Source: Vibrio algicola
Lineage (GTDB): Bacteria > Pseudomonadota > Gammaproteobacteria > Enterobacterales > Vibrionaceae
Assembly (NCBI RefSeq): GCF_009601765.2
Contig: NZ_CP045699.1
Coordinates: 992,001-1,056,000 of the forward strand
Direction of reading: 5' to 3'
Length of the DNA: 64,000 nt
Position 1 is the first letter of the stretch. Each line of letters starts with the position of its first letter. The notes under the pieces were generated by a model, which made no database searches, had not been told where the DNA came from, and was given only the letters and a program-made list of their open reading frames with translations. Position numbers and translations under genes: made by a program. Of the stretch, positions 25,696 to 35,089 are shown one piece after another.

Positions 25696-26712
25696 ATGCA
25701 ATTGAACCAAGTCGCTCGCGCCATGCTGCAAACCTATGGCGCACAAATGGCGGAACAGTTTGGCGTGACAACCGTTGCCGAGCAATTCGCCATCACAGGC
25801 CCCAAAGAAACCGCACTGCGTAAAAAGATTCTAGAATCGTCGGCGTTCCTAAGCATGATCAATGTGATGGACGTAGACCAAATTGTCGGCCAAGTCGTCG
25901 AAGTTGGCGCGCAAGGTTTACACACGGGTCGTAAAGCTGGCGGTCGTTTCACTAAAGACGGCGCGGTTACTGGCCATGATTATGCACTGGTTGAGACAGA
26001 TTCAAACTGTTCTGTGTCGTGGGATACGCTTTCAATTTGGGCGAACTCAGGCAGCGAAGGCCAGTTCATGAAACTGTTGAACGAATCTGCCGCCGAAGCG
26101 TTTGCGCGTGACATGTTGCGCGTTGGTTTTAACGGTACATCAGCCGCCGCAACCACCAATGCAACATCTAAACCCAACGGTGAAGATGTCAACATCGGTT
26201 GGCAGGCGCTTGTTGCACGAGATAAAGCAGCACAAATCATTACCACGGATGTGTACTTAGATGCAGACGGCGGCGGTGATTACAAAACCCTAGATGCAAT
26301 GGCGTCTGATCTTATTCAAACCAAAATCGCCCCACAATTTCGCAACGACCCACGTTTAGTCGTGTTAGTTGGTGCTGACTTGGTGGCCGCTGAATCTGCT
26401 CGTTTATACGATGCAGCAGACAAGCCAAGCGAGAAAATCGCCGCGCAAAACCTGCCATATTCCATCGCTGGCCGCAAAGCCATCGTGCCGGATTTCATGC
26501 CTGGCAAACGCATGGTCGTAACGTTCCTTTCTAATCTGCAAATCTTAACGCAGCGCAACACGCGCCATCGTAAAGCTAAGCACGAAGAAGATCGCAAAAC
26601 GTTCGAAAACTCATACTTACGCTGGGAAGGTTATGCAGTAGGAAACTACGACTGCTACGCCGCGTTTGATGAAAGCAAGGTGAATTTAGGCCCTGCGCCA
26701 GTAACACCATAA
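25696..26712 (+). CDS. N: Major capsid protein, P2 GpN-like
   Basis: 338 residues with the typical P2 N start (QLNQVARAMLQTYGAQMAEQF) and MINVMDVDQIVGQVVEVGAQGLHTGRK. The C-terminal part has RWEGYAVGNYDCYAAFDESKV. Shell subunit, cleaved by O. AAGGAACCCC lies in front of the ATG. Confidence 0.93.
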   Translation: MQLNQVARAMLQTYGAQMAEQFGVTTVAEQFAITGPKETALRKKILESSAFLSMINVMDVDQIVGQVVEVGAQGLHTGRKAGGRFTKDGAVTGHDYALVETDSNCSVSWDTLSIWANSGSEGQFMKLLNESAAEAFARDMLRVGFNGTSAAATTNATSKPNGEDVNIGWQALVARDKAAQIITTDVYLDADGGGDYKTLDAMASDLIQTKIAPQFRNDPRLVVLVGADLVAAESARLYDAADKPSEKIAAQNLPYSIAGRKAIVPDFMPGKRMVVTFLSNLQILTQRNTRHRKAKHEEDRKTFENSYLRWEGYAVGNYDCYAAFDESKVNLGPAPVTP

Positions 26713-26729
26713 GCAAAAGGGATTAACTC

Positions 26730-27458
26730 ATGCGTTTATCACCAGGAATGCGCGACAACTTAGCTAAAAGACATCAAGTGTCCATTGCAACTGCGGACCA
26801 ACAAACCGCAGTACCGCAAGCAAGCGCCGATAGTCTGCACCTAAAAATTGTCGAACTCGACCAAGACCGCGCCGAACTGCGCGCACGCTTCACCCGAGTT
26901 GCAGACCGAGTAGAACACAAACGCATGGTGTTAATCCCGAAGTATGCGCCACTTGCCGAGCAATTTCTCGCAAGTGGCAAATCCTACGACAACCCAGTTT
27001 TTAGCACTGTATTGGTGTGGCTGTTTGACGTGGGCGAATTAGAAAAAGCCATCGACTGGTGTTTAAAATCCATCGAGCTAGACGTACCAACGCCAGATTA
27101 CATAAAACGCGGTTGGCCAACATTCTGCGCCGATCAAGTTTTGGAATGGGCGGAAGCAAACGCCAAACATGGCAACAGCGTAGAACCTTACTTTAGCCAA
27201 GTAGCCGATAAGGTAACGACAACTTGGAAGATTCACGAGCAAATCGTCGCCAAGTTTTACAAATTTAAAGGGTTGCAGTTGCTCCGCAATGAAGATGGAG
27301 ACATTGCAATCACAAGCGTTGGCAGTGTGGAAACACTCAACAAAGCCAAGGCGATATTGAAGCAAGCCGAAGACGTTTACGCAAAAGCGGGCGTGGCCTC
27401 CAATATCAAAAAAATAGATGCCAGAATTCGAGCGCTTGAAACGGGTAAGAATCTGTAA
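26730..27458 (+). CDS. M: Terminase small subunit, P2 GpM-like
   Basis: 242 residues beginning MRLSPGMRDNLAKRHQ. The core VLVWLFDVGELEKAIDWCLKSIELD and the C-terminal tetratricopeptide-like tail match GpM. It recognises cos and recruits GpP. The reading frame is followed by a second open frame that lacks a usual start (see 27449-27604). Confidence 0.88.
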   Translation: MRLSPGMRDNLAKRHQVSIATADQQTAVPQASADSLHLKIVELDQDRAELRARFTRVADRVEHKRMVLIPKYAPLAEQFLASGKSYDNPVFSTVLVWLFDVGELEKAIDWCLKSIELDVPTPDYIKRGWPTFCADQVLEWAEANAKHGNSVEPYFSQVADKVTTTWKIHEQIVAKFYKFKGLQLLRNEDGDIAITSVGSVETLNKAKAILKQAEDVYAKAGVASNIKKIDARIRALETGKNL

Positions 27459-27604
27459 TCGCTAAAAAGTTAAAAGAACTCCACGCCGCCGAGGCTCGGC
27501 AGCCGAGAATCGAGACGCGTTTATCCTTTCGCAATCTCGAATTCTATGACGCTGTGGCTAGAGCCTCACTTATTAAAACCATTGGGCACTTTGTAACGGA
27601 GTAA
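27449..27604 (+). other. Open frame without standard start between M and L
   Basis: In the -1 frame relative to M, the sequence is open from 27449 to the TAA at 27602. It reads ESVIAKKLKELHAAEARQP, then RIETRLSFRNLEFYDAVARA and SLIKTIGHFVTE. Composition and codon use look coding, and it fills the whole gap before L. The only in-frame start-like codon is a GTG near the end, so translation would need ATC, a frameshift at the end of M, or the frame is a relic. Confidence 0.45.
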
Positions 27605-27609
27605 ACGGA

Positions 27610-28074
27610 ATGCTAACAGGCCAAGGCACACCAACATATCAGGACACCGAAATCACCAATGATGGATTTTGGCCGAATCTGAACGCCGGTGATTTTGAAC
27701 GCCGCCGCAGCACTCCAATGGCCCAAGACGCCGAAAACATTCAATACGCCATTGTTGCGGCAATTGATAGCTGCAACATCGAACTGGAATTACTCAAAGC
27801 CGATTACCTCGAAAACGGCATCAATTCAGCCGCCGACGTCACCACTGGCGCAACCATTGCAGGCAAAAACGCGCTATGCATTCAATACGAGCGCGCCGTA
27901 TTCGCCAGAGCCAAAGCCGACTTACTTCCCGATTTTGCCACTGTTCACCAACGCGATGCAGGCAAAGACCTAGCCGAACGATCGCAAGAAACAAAAAACG
28001 AACTGTTAGCCGAATCAAACCGCATTATTCGCAACATGTACGGCAAAACACGCAGCACGGTGACGATGATATGA
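27610..28074 (+). CDS. L: Head completion protein, P2 GpL-like
   Basis: 154 residues. MLTGQGTPTYQDTEITNDGFWP aligns with the start of GpL, and the helical remainder with QYERAVFARAKADLLPDF fits the family. It closes the filled head for tail joining. The stop overlaps the next start (ATGA at 28071-28074). Confidence 0.85.
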   Translation: MLTGQGTPTYQDTEITNDGFWPNLNAGDFERRRSTPMAQDAENIQYAIVAAIDSCNIELELLKADYLENGINSAADVTTGATIAGKNALCIQYERAVFARAKADLLPDFATVHQRDAGKDLAERSQETKNELLAESNRIIRNMYGKTRSTVTMI

Positions 28075-28565
28075 ACAAGTTGAATTCACCTGAACAATTC
28101 AAACAAGGCTATATGCTCCGCATGTTATCGGAGTATTTAAATGAAAAGCTGGGCTCAGGCATTTGTAAAAGAATGACAACTGAAATGGACAGAACCGAGC
28201 TACAGCTCACTACCAAGAATATGGGGCAAGGCTTGAATATGATGGTGATGAACTATGACGCAGATATTCATTTTGAATCATTTCCATTTAACAAGTTTGA
28301 TCCAGCAACACTCTACGCAATTATCGGCGCGTGGTTGATGGACAACGACAACCGAGACGAATATGACCTAGCGGATCCAGATGTTCAAGTTGCGATAGAA
28401 GATGAAAGTAATGCCGAGCTATTAATCACCATTGAATTCCGTGAGCCCATCATGGTAGTCGAAGACCCAGACGGCCTGATCGAACTGGGAGGCAAAAGCT
28501 ACAAGATTGCGCCGTATGAAATATGGGTGGCTGAAAACTTTGAAATGGAAGTTATCAAAAAATGA
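28071..28565 (+). CDS. R: Tail completion protein, P2 GpR-like
   Basis: 164 residues from MNKLNSPEQFKQGY; an upstream start at 27876 would lie in the L gene and is rejected. The pattern of short N-terminal helices, then YDADIHFESFPFNKFDPATL and a beta-rich C-terminus is that of GpR. It acts with S in tail termination. Confidence 0.75.
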   Translation: MNKLNSPEQFKQGYMLRMLSEYLNEKLGSGICKRMTTEMDRTELQLTTKNMGQGLNMMVMNYDADIHFESFPFNKFDPATLYAIIGAWLMDNDNRDEYDLADPDVQVAIEDESNAELLITIEFREPIMVVEDPDGLIELGGKSYKIAPYEIWVAENFEMEVIKK

Positions 28566-29320
28566 TGACGGTGAGTTATGACCAAAGAAGTTATTTAAGG
28601 CTACAAGACAAGTTACAGGTGCTAATGCTGCCTAAAGAAGGCAGAAAAAAAATACTGACAGAAATTGGTAAATACGAAAAAAAGAAAACGAAAAAAGATA
28701 TACGTTCTCAGCAGTCACCATCAGGAACGAAATGGAAAAAACGAGAGCGCGGAAATAAAAAAATGTTTAAGAAGCTGCCTAAGCATCTCAAATATGCACA
28801 AAGCCGTAATAACTGGGAAATGGATTTTGGGTGGTTAAACAGTATTGGCTATGTAGCAAATTACCACCAAGAAGGGTTGCCACAGAAATTCAGAGCAAAA
28901 GAAATGTGGAAAGAGAACAAGAAAAATAACCGCCCAGACCCAAGGAAAACGCCAGCAACACGGCAGCAAGCGAAAGACCTTAAAAAGCTAGGTTACAAAA
29001 TAAGTAAGTACAAAATGACCGAGCAAGACGAAAAAGACCACTCAAGAGAAATTGATAAAAAGCGAAGAGAAATATTAAAGAAAAATGGCGGGTTTCATAA
29101 CCCAGATAAGTTTAAGTATAAAAAAGTGTCTCCCACGATTAAGTGGATTGTAGCCAATATGAATATGGCGGCGGCAAACAAAGCAATTGCTGATCTTGAG
29201 GGAAGAAAAATCCGAAATGCTTGGCAAATTGAAAGACCAAAGCGAGAGCTACTTGGCGTGAGCCCCAGACGAGTTGCAATGATTATAAAAAAAGAATTGA
29301 AACGACAATCAGCAAGTTAA
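28562..29320 (+). CDS. S: Tail completion/virion morphogenesis protein, P2 GpS-like
   Basis: 252 residues, very basic. GRKKILTEIGKYEKKKTKKDIRSQQSPSGTKWKKRERG is the hallmark of phage virion morphogenesis (GpS) proteins, here with a long basic insertion (about residues 110-190). ATG pair at 28562/28565 overlaps the R stop. Confidence 0.8.
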   Translation: MMTVSYDQRSYLRLQDKLQVLMLPKEGRKKILTEIGKYEKKKTKKDIRSQQSPSGTKWKKRERGNKKMFKKLPKHLKYAQSRNNWEMDFGWLNSIGYVANYHQEGLPQKFRAKEMWKENKKNNRPDPRKTPATRQQAKDLKKLGYKISKYKMTEQDEKDHSREIDKKRREILKKNGGFHNPDKFKYKKVSPTIKWIVANMNMAAANKAIADLEGRKIRNAWQIERPKRELLGVSPRRVAMIIKKELKRQSAS

Positions 29321-29352
29321 ACCAGTAATTAACCAACAATAGGAACGTAGCT

Positions 29353-30471
29353 ATGGCATGGCCAACAATTACGATTAACCAGTTAAACCAAATGCAAGGC
29401 GACACTGCCGAAGTAGAACGCCACTTCCTATTTGTAGGGAAAGGCTCGGTCGGCATCGATACGCTTATTTCACTCAACACCCAAACCAACCTAGACACTG
29501 CTTTTGGTGATACAGATTCCGATTTAAAAGCCAACGTGCAAGCGGCAATGCTAAACGCTGGTCAAAACTGGACAGCCGCCGCTTACGTATTGGCATCCGA
29601 TGGAGACTGGGCAGACGCAGTACGCGAAGCCAATAAAACCCAGAGCTTTGAATGCGTGGTGTTATGTGATCCAATTGCTGATGACGACACCGCAGAAATC
29701 ACCAAAGCCCAAGCATTAAAAGCCGAAATGATCGCAACTTATGGTCGTTTCACTCGCTATTTATTAGCCGTAGTCGGGATTGATTCCGCAACCCAAGCAT
29801 GGGCCGATTACGAAACAAAATTAGTCGCGTTGCAAGATGGGATCGCAGCCGATGGCGTGGGGTTAATCCCAAGTATTTGGCCGAATACCGTAGGCATTTA
29901 CGCTGGCCGTTTATGCAGCCGAGCGGTTTCTATTGCCGATTCACCATGCCGAGTCAAAACAGGCGCAATCATCAGCGAAGACCAAACGTTACCGCTAGAC
30001 ATGGCTGGCGTAGAACTGAACACCGCAACATTGCAAACCCTAGAAGCCAACCGATTTAGCGTGCCAATGTGGTGGCCAGATTACGACGGCATTTACTGGG
30101 CCGATGGTCGCATGTTAGATGTTGACGGTGGCGATTATCAAGTGATCGAATACTGCCGAGTAATGGACAAGGTGTCTCGCAAAATGCGCATCCGTGCCAT
30201 TGCCCGCATTGGTGACCGCGCGTTCAACTCAACCCCGTATTCCATCGCCGCCGCCATTAAGTATTTCTTAGCCGACATGCGCACAATGAGTAAATCAACC
30301 CTGCTAAACGGCGAAATGTTCCCAGGTGAAATCATGCCGCCAAGTGATGATGACTTTGCGATCACATGGGTAAGCAAAACAAGCGTGAAGCTATACGCAA
30401 CCGTCACGCCTTATGATTGCCCGAAACAAATTGAAATCAATCTTATGCTCGACCTAAGTGTTGCAGCTTAA
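29353..30471 (+). CDS. Tail sheath protein, DUF2586 type (K139/HP1-like)
   Basis: 372 residues. MAWPTITINQLNQMQGDTAE followed by FLFVGKG and the long acidic body ending in TVTPYDCPKQIEINLMLDLS fits the DUF2586 sheath proteins of K139/HP1-like phages. The contractile sheath forms the outer tail. The tube gene follows immediately. Assignment from pattern and order. Confidence 0.82.
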   Translation: MAWPTITINQLNQMQGDTAEVERHFLFVGKGSVGIDTLISLNTQTNLDTAFGDTDSDLKANVQAAMLNAGQNWTAAAYVLASDGDWADAVREANKTQSFECVVLCDPIADDDTAEITKAQALKAEMIATYGRFTRYLLAVVGIDSATQAWADYETKLVALQDGIAADGVGLIPSIWPNTVGIYAGRLCSRAVSIADSPCRVKTGAIISEDQTLPLDMAGVELNTATLQTLEANRFSVPMWWPDYDGIYWADGRMLDVDGGDYQVIEYCRVMDKVSRKMRIRAIARIGDRAFNSTPYSIAAAIKYFLADMRTMSKSTLLNGEMFPGEIMPPSDDDFAITWVSKTSVKLYATVTPYDCPKQIEINLMLDLSVAA

Positions 30472-30495
30472 CCCTAAAAAAAAGAGGAACTCAAC

Positions 30496-30951
30496 ATGGG
30501 ACGACGTATAAGCGGATCAAGTTTTGACACCGAATTACTGGGCGAAACGATGCACATCGAAAAAGCCACAGTAACAATCACAGATAACAGCGCGGTGGCA
30601 CTAACCAACGGTATTCCAGACGGGTTTATCGACGGCGATGTCGCGGCAGAAATTGAGCTAGAAGTCTCGACCAAATACTTGCCAAGCATTATCAAAGCGG
30701 CAAAAAGTGCAGGTAGCTTCCGCGAACTGGACACCGACGACATCATGTTTTTTGCCGACACTGGCAGCGAAGAGCTAAAAGTCGAATGCTTTGGCGTGAA
30801 ACTAGTGATGGATTCTATTCTCGATTTTGAATCCAAAGGTGCAGAAGTGCTAACGCATAAGTTGAAAGGCTTTGTGACTTCGCCAGATTTCGTTCACATC
30901 GGCGGTGTGCCGTATTTGAGCGATGACGACACGCGCAACTTACTTGGCTAA
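30496..30951 (+). CDS. Tail tube protein, DUF2597 type
   Basis: 151 residues (begins MGRRISGSSFDTELLGETMH), beta-rich with KATVTITDNSAVALTNGIPDGFIDG. Typical small tube protein next to the sheath gene; AAAAAGAGGAAC ribosome site. Forms the inner tail tube. Confidence 0.82.
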   Translation: MGRRISGSSFDTELLGETMHIEKATVTITDNSAVALTNGIPDGFIDGDVAAEIELEVSTKYLPSIIKAAKSAGSFRELDTDDIMFFADTGSEELKVECFGVKLVMDSILDFESKGAEVLTHKLKGFVTSPDFVHIGGVPYLSDDDTRNLLG

Positions 30952-30976
30952 ATAGCGAAAAAAGAAGGGGAGCAGG

Positions 30977-31198
30977 ATGCCGGACTTTATTGATAACACA
31001 ACCGAACGCGAACAGATGATTTTAAACTCAGCAATTCGCAGCCAGTTAGCGACCAATCAAATGACTAGAGCGGCCGCCAGTTCCCCATTTTGCCATTATT
31101 GTGACGAACCAATTCCGCAAGCAAGACAGCACGCGATCCGTGGTTGCATGTGTTGTGTCGATTGCCAATCACTGATTGAGCGAGGAAAACGATTTTGA
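30977..31198 (+). CDS. TraR/DksA-family C4 zinc finger protein
   Basis: 73 residues with CHYCDEPIPQARQHAIRGCMCCVDCQSL, a C4 zinc finger of the TraR/DksA type common in P2-like tail operons. TraR-like proteins bind the secondary channel of RNA polymerase. In phages the role is usually unproven. The stop overlaps the next start. Confidence 0.82.
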   Translation: MPDFIDNTTEREQMILNSAIRSQLATNQMTRAAASSPFCHYCDEPIPQARQHAIRGCMCCVDCQSLIERGKRF

Positions 31199-31614
31199 AT
31201 TTTGTATTAAAACGCCGCTATTTCGAACACGGCACCTACTCATACCTTTACCGCCAAGACGGTTCAAAAGTATGCGCCATGGTCGAACGCGCAGATAAAA
31301 ACAACCAAGCCAGCATTTCATGTATACCAGAAGGAACGTACCGCTGGTTACCGCATGAGTCGCCAAAGTTCGGCACTTGCTACGCGTTGGAATGTGAATC
31401 GCTAGGCGTAACTCGTTATGGCCCAAGCCTTCGCACCCATATTTTGACCCACAAAGCCAACACTGCTGATCAACTTGAAGGGTGTTTAGCCCCAGGCGTT
31501 GCGTTTGGCATTTTGGGCAGCGAATGGGCAGTGCTGAATTCAACCGCCGCATTTAACTCGCTAATGGCAGAGCTTGACGGCGAAGAGCATCAACTAACGA
31601 TAGTGAGAGCATAA
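31195..31614 (+). CDS. DUF5675-like protein in the lysis region
   Basis: 139 residues. The start is a TTG at 31195 overlapping the previous TGA, with GAGGAAAA in front. FVLKRRYFEHGTYSYLY, ISCIPEGTYRWLPHESP and HILTHKANTADQLEGC match DUF5675 proteins, often found next to phage holins. A peptidoglycan-related function is plausible, but no catalytic residue can be claimed. Confidence 0.65.
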   Translation: MNFVLKRRYFEHGTYSYLYRQDGSKVCAMVERADKNNQASISCIPEGTYRWLPHESPKFGTCYALECESLGVTRYGPSLRTHILTHKANTADQLEGCLAPGVAFGILGSEWAVLNSTAAFNSLMAELDGEEHQLTIVRA

Positions 31615-31616
31615 CT

Positions 31617-31982
31617 ATGTTCGGGCTTATTTCAAAGATATTCGGCTCAAGCAAAGTGATCGATAGCTCAATGAATGCCATCGATAAGGTGTTTTATACA
31701 GATGAAGAAAAGGCCGAAAACAAAGCCAACTTATTGAAACTGTATGAACCGTTCAAACTGGCTCAACGACTATTAGCACTGACATTTACCATTCCATTTG
31801 TCACCGTTTTTCTAGTTGCTGCAATTGGGTTCTTTTGCTTTGGTGCCGACAAAGAGGCCGCATTAACAATAATGAAGTGGAACGTAGACACATTAGGCGA
31901 GCCAGTATTCTGGATAATGATTTTTTACTTTGCAGGCGGAGCCAGTGAAGGGCTAATCGCGAAATACAGAACCAAAAAATGA
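31617..31982 (+). CDS. Putative holin, three-helix type
   Basis: 121 residues. The N-terminal amphipathic region with KVFYTDEEKAENK is followed by membrane segments LLALTFTIPFVTVFLVAAIG and FWIMIFYFAGGASEGLI. This looks like the 3TM holin family that releases phage or gene-transfer particles. It lies two bases behind the DUF5675 gene. Confidence 0.7.
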   Translation: MFGLISKIFGSSKVIDSSMNAIDKVFYTDEEKAENKANLLKLYEPFKLAQRLLALTFTIPFVTVFLVAAIGFFCFGADKEAALTIMKWNVDTLGEPVFWIMIFYFAGGASEGLIAKYRTKK

Positions 31983-32024
31983 CACCGGATCGTCATCAAT
32001 TTAGATGTAGTAAATGGGTGGATT

Positions 32025-32321
32025 ATGCCAAACCAAGACAATGAAAACCGCTGGAAACTCGATAAAAACATTAGCGTAGGCAATGTGATTGCGATCCTTG
32101 TGCTCGCGATAAGTTTCACTGGGTACACCAATACGCTCGACAAAAGAATTGAACAAAACACGATAACCCAAACCGCCACGGCGGAACAAATCGGCTTATC
32201 GATTGCGTACTTGTCTAAAAACCAAGACAAACAAGAAGAAGTGTCTCGCACGTTTAGACGAGAAGTGCGCGATTGGTTAAAAACGATAGACGGCAAATTG
32301 AGCCAAAACCGAATTAATTAA
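32025..32321 (+). CDS. Membrane-anchored coiled-coil protein, possible spanin component
   Basis: 98 residues. One membrane helix (VGNVIAILVLAISFTGYT) near residue 25 is followed by a periplasmic helical tail. Size, anchor and position after the holin resemble an inner-membrane spanin (Rz-like) or a DUF2730 protein. No lipoprotein partner was seen. Confidence 0.55.
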   Translation: MPNQDNENRWKLDKNISVGNVIAILVLAISFTGYTNTLDKRIEQNTITQTATAEQIGLSIAYLSKNQDKQEEVSRTFRREVRDWLKTIDGKLSQNRIN

Positions 32322-32357
32322 CAAGCAACCATTAACAGTAAATAAAAGGATACAAAC

Positions 32358-32642
32358 ATGAGCAAATCAACAGGCAACATCATCACATTATCAATCAAAG
32401 TGCTCGGCGAACTGCATGAAATTCGCTTCGCGCCAACGCTTGAGAGTTACAACAAATACGTCAACGATATTTCAATGACGGACAAAGTGGTTCCTTCAGT
32501 GAAATATCTAAAGCGTGTCGTGGTCGATGAAGACAAAGCCGTGTTAGAACCGCTGCTAAATCTGCCAAGCGTGGCGATCTCGTTAGTGGGAGAGCTGAAC
32601 GAAGAATACACCGGCGATATTGAAGTCGAAGTAAAAAAATAA
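32358..32642 (+). CDS. Tail assembly chaperone; -1 frameshift would extend it to 32827
   Basis: 94 residues, followed by the tape-measure gene. The zero frame ends GTA AAA AAA TAA. The heptamer A AAA AAA at 32633-32639 is a canonical -1 slippery site. The -1 frame stays open from 32639 to the TAA at 32825, adding 62 residues (IS, then TAAQRLEHNELGQMLAIKQL and beyond). This is the arrangement of P2 E/E' and lambda G/GT chaperones, whose long form binds the tape measure. Confidence 0.82.
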   Translation: MSKSTGNIITLSIKVLGELHEIRFAPTLESYNKYVNDISMTDKVVPSVKYLKRVVVDEDKAVLEPLLNLPSVAISLVGELNEEYTGDIEVEVKK

Positions 32643-32827
32643 GTACCGCAGCGCAGCGGCTAGAGCATAACGAACTGGGGCAAATGTTAGCAATAAAACA
32701 ATTGTTGTTACCGAATGAACCAGACGATGCGCACAGCATAGCCAACGCACTGTGGTTGTATAACGACATCACCGAACGCATCACCATTGGCGTATGCAAC
32801 GGGATTGGTAAAGCGTTTAATGGTTAA
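32643..32827 (+). CDS. Frameshift extension of the tail assembly chaperone (E'-like)
   Basis: 62 codons readable only in the -1 frame entered at 32639. No ribosome site of its own is needed. It ends 21 bases before the tape-measure ATG. Its helical content fits the tape-measure-binding part of long chaperones. Confidence 0.7.
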
Positions 32828-32848
32828 GATTTTGAGTAAGGGATCCGC

Positions 32849-34738
32849 ATGGCAATGGAAAAATTGATGATGCAAATTGGGCTGATTGACCAAGTGAGTA
32901 AACCGCTTGGCAAAATGCAGCGCCAGTTTGATTCCCTTGCACAGCAAACCAAAAAAAGCTTTACCAACATTGGTATAGGCGCTGCCGGTATTTTCGCCGG
33001 AGGGGCGGCTATTAAGTCTGCCATGATGCCCGCCATTGAAATGGATCGGAAAATGGGTGAGCTTGCCTCACTCGGAACCACTCAAAAATCAATGGACAGC
33101 CTCAAACAGTCGGCCTTATCGTTTTCCGTTGCTTATGGGAAATCGGCAACTGAATTTGTTGAGGCTTCTTATGATATTCAATCTGCGATTGCAGGGTTGA
33201 AGGGCAATGAACTTGCACAGTTTACCAAAGCCTCGGGCGTATTAGCGGCCGCCACCAAATCCGATACCAAAACCATTACCAACTACATGGGCACCATGTA
33301 CGGAATATTTAAAAACCAAGCCGATAAAATGGGTAAAGGCGAATGGGTGGAACAAGTCGCAGGCCAAACTGCATCAGCCGTGCAAATGTTTAAAACCACC
33401 GGTGCGGAAATGTCGGGCGCCTTTTCGCGCTTAGGTGCAGATGCAACAGGGGTTGGCGTGAGCATGAACGAGCAAATGGCGATCCTTGGAACCCTGCAAG
33501 CCACCATGTCGGGCAGTGAAGCTGGAACCAAATACCGCGCATTTTTAAAAGGTGCTGATAAAGCACAGAAAGCATTAAACCTCACCTTTGTTGATTCAGA
33601 AAATAAACTATTACCGATGACCAAGATCCTAGAAAAAATTAAGGGGAAATATGGCGATGTGATAGATGTGGCTGAATCTGCCGAGTTAACCAAAGCATTT
33701 GGAACCGCCGAAGCCAGCGGCATGATTAAACTATTAATGGCCGATGTTGATGGACTAGGCACAAGCATTGACAAACTTGGTGATGTTAAGGGAATGAAAG
33801 TTGCAGAGCAAATGGCAGCTAAACAAACTGACCAGTGGGAACGACTCGACCAAGCACTCGACGCAGTAAAAATTGTATTAGGTGGCGCAATACTTCCAAC
33901 GCTTGCAAAAGTAGCCAGCGCAATGGCGAACGGCTCAAAAGAATTAATGAAATACATGAATCAATATCCAACGCTAACCAAATACGCCGGCTTTGCCATT
34001 ACCGCAATTTTAGGTATTGGTATCGCCCTTGGTATCGCCACCATTGCTGCTGGTTTTTTTGGTGGCGCAATGGCAATCATCACAAGCCCAATTACCGCCG
34101 TCGTCTTGGGCGTTGCCGCATTAGGAGCAGGGATAATTTATTTTTGGGACTATATCCAACCGTTTTTAGTCGGATTTTACAACGGGTTTGTAAAAGCATC
34201 CGGCGTGAGCGTTCTATTCGAACCGCTGTTAGATATGTTCAGCATGATCGGTGATGGCATTGGCTGGGTTATCGATAAAATTGCCAGTTGGTTGCCGCAA
34301 ATGGATGCCGGCACAGACGCGATCACACGGATGGGCGAGGTGGGCGAAATGCTCGGACAGGCTTTTGCTAAACCATTCAAATTCATCATTGATAAATTGC
34401 AGTTCATCATGAGCAAAATCCGCTCAGTGATTGATTTTGCGAAAAGCTTGCCGTTCATGGGCGATGACGACGAAGTCACAAAAGTAACCAAACAAATCAA
34501 CAAAACGGCCTCGAACGACAGCGTTTATCAACCTTATAACGCCACAACACCAACCCAAGCTTACAGCTACCTACAAGGCCAAAAACAAACCAACGTACCC
34601 GTGGGCGGAATTCGCAGCCAATTAACAAACAACAATAACGGCAAAACAGTCAATATTCATGGCGTGACGGTAAACCAATCATCACCAAGCATGAGCATTG
34701 AAGAACTGGCAGAAACTCAGGATATGGCCCATGGCTAA
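32849..34738 (+). CDS. Tail tape measure protein
   Basis: 629 residues. The N-terminal TP901-type tape-measure domain (MQIGLIDQVSKPLGKMQRQF, ALSFSVAYGKSATEFVEASY, ALNLTFVDSENKLLPM) is followed by a hydrophobic block at about 370-430 (YAGFAITAILGIGIALGIAT) that probably enters the host membrane on DNA delivery. The C-terminal region is Gln/Asn-rich. It sets tail length; short for a myovirus, in line with K139-like phages. Confidence 0.9.
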   Translation: MAMEKLMMQIGLIDQVSKPLGKMQRQFDSLAQQTKKSFTNIGIGAAGIFAGGAAIKSAMMPAIEMDRKMGELASLGTTQKSMDSLKQSALSFSVAYGKSATEFVEASYDIQSAIAGLKGNELAQFTKASGVLAAATKSDTKTITNYMGTMYGIFKNQADKMGKGEWVEQVAGQTASAVQMFKTTGAEMSGAFSRLGADATGVGVSMNEQMAILGTLQATMSGSEAGTKYRAFLKGADKAQKALNLTFVDSENKLLPMTKILEKIKGKYGDVIDVAESAELTKAFGTAEASGMIKLLMADVDGLGTSIDKLGDVKGMKVAEQMAAKQTDQWERLDQALDAVKIVLGGAILPTLAKVASAMANGSKELMKYMNQYPTLTKYAGFAITAILGIGIALGIATIAAGFFGGAMAIITSPITAVVLGVAALGAGIIYFWDYIQPFLVGFYNGFVKASGVSVLFEPLLDMFSMIGDGIGWVIDKIASWLPQMDAGTDAITRMGEVGEMLGQAFAKPFKFIIDKLQFIMSKIRSVIDFAKSLPFMGDDDEVTKVTKQINKTASNDSVYQPYNATTPTQAYSYLQGQKQTNVPVGGIRSQLTNNNNGKTVNIHGVTVNQSSPSMSIEELAETQDMAHG

Positions 34739-35069
34739 CACACTCGACAAAAAATACATCGATATTCAAGTCAGCCTAGGCGGTTGGGACCTCGACGCAG
34801 GTAATCAGCCAATTTACACAAATGATGTATTCAGTATTGCCCAAGACATCAAACACAGAATTTTAGAAAGCGGCTTAGCGCGCGAACTGCAAGGCGAACG
34901 CAACAACGCCAAACGCGCAACGGTACTAACAAAAATCGAAATGCTAACCGAAAGCGACGATCGAATAGTACCGGGAACCGCGAGCTGTATTGAAGAAAAC
35001 GTCAACCGATACTTTTTAACCGCCGTCACCAAAGAATACGGCGCCATTGGCTCACGAATTAATTTATAA
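34731..35069 (+). CDS. DUF2590-type baseplate protein
   Basis: 112 residues from MANTLDKKYIDIQVS (ATG at 34731, overlapping the tape-measure stop). The fold pattern (DLDAGNQPIYTNDVFSIAQDIKHRILESGL) and the position before baseplate J match DUF2590, a counterpart of the P2 W/gp25 baseplate wedge. A start at 34698 would run inside the previous gene. Confidence 0.75.
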   Translation: MANTLDKKYIDIQVSLGGWDLDAGNQPIYTNDVFSIAQDIKHRILESGLARELQGERNNAKRATVLTKIEMLTESDDRIVPGTASCIEENVNRYFLTAVTKEYGAIGSRINL

Positions 35070-35089
35070 AACAGGCTAGGAACGCAACT

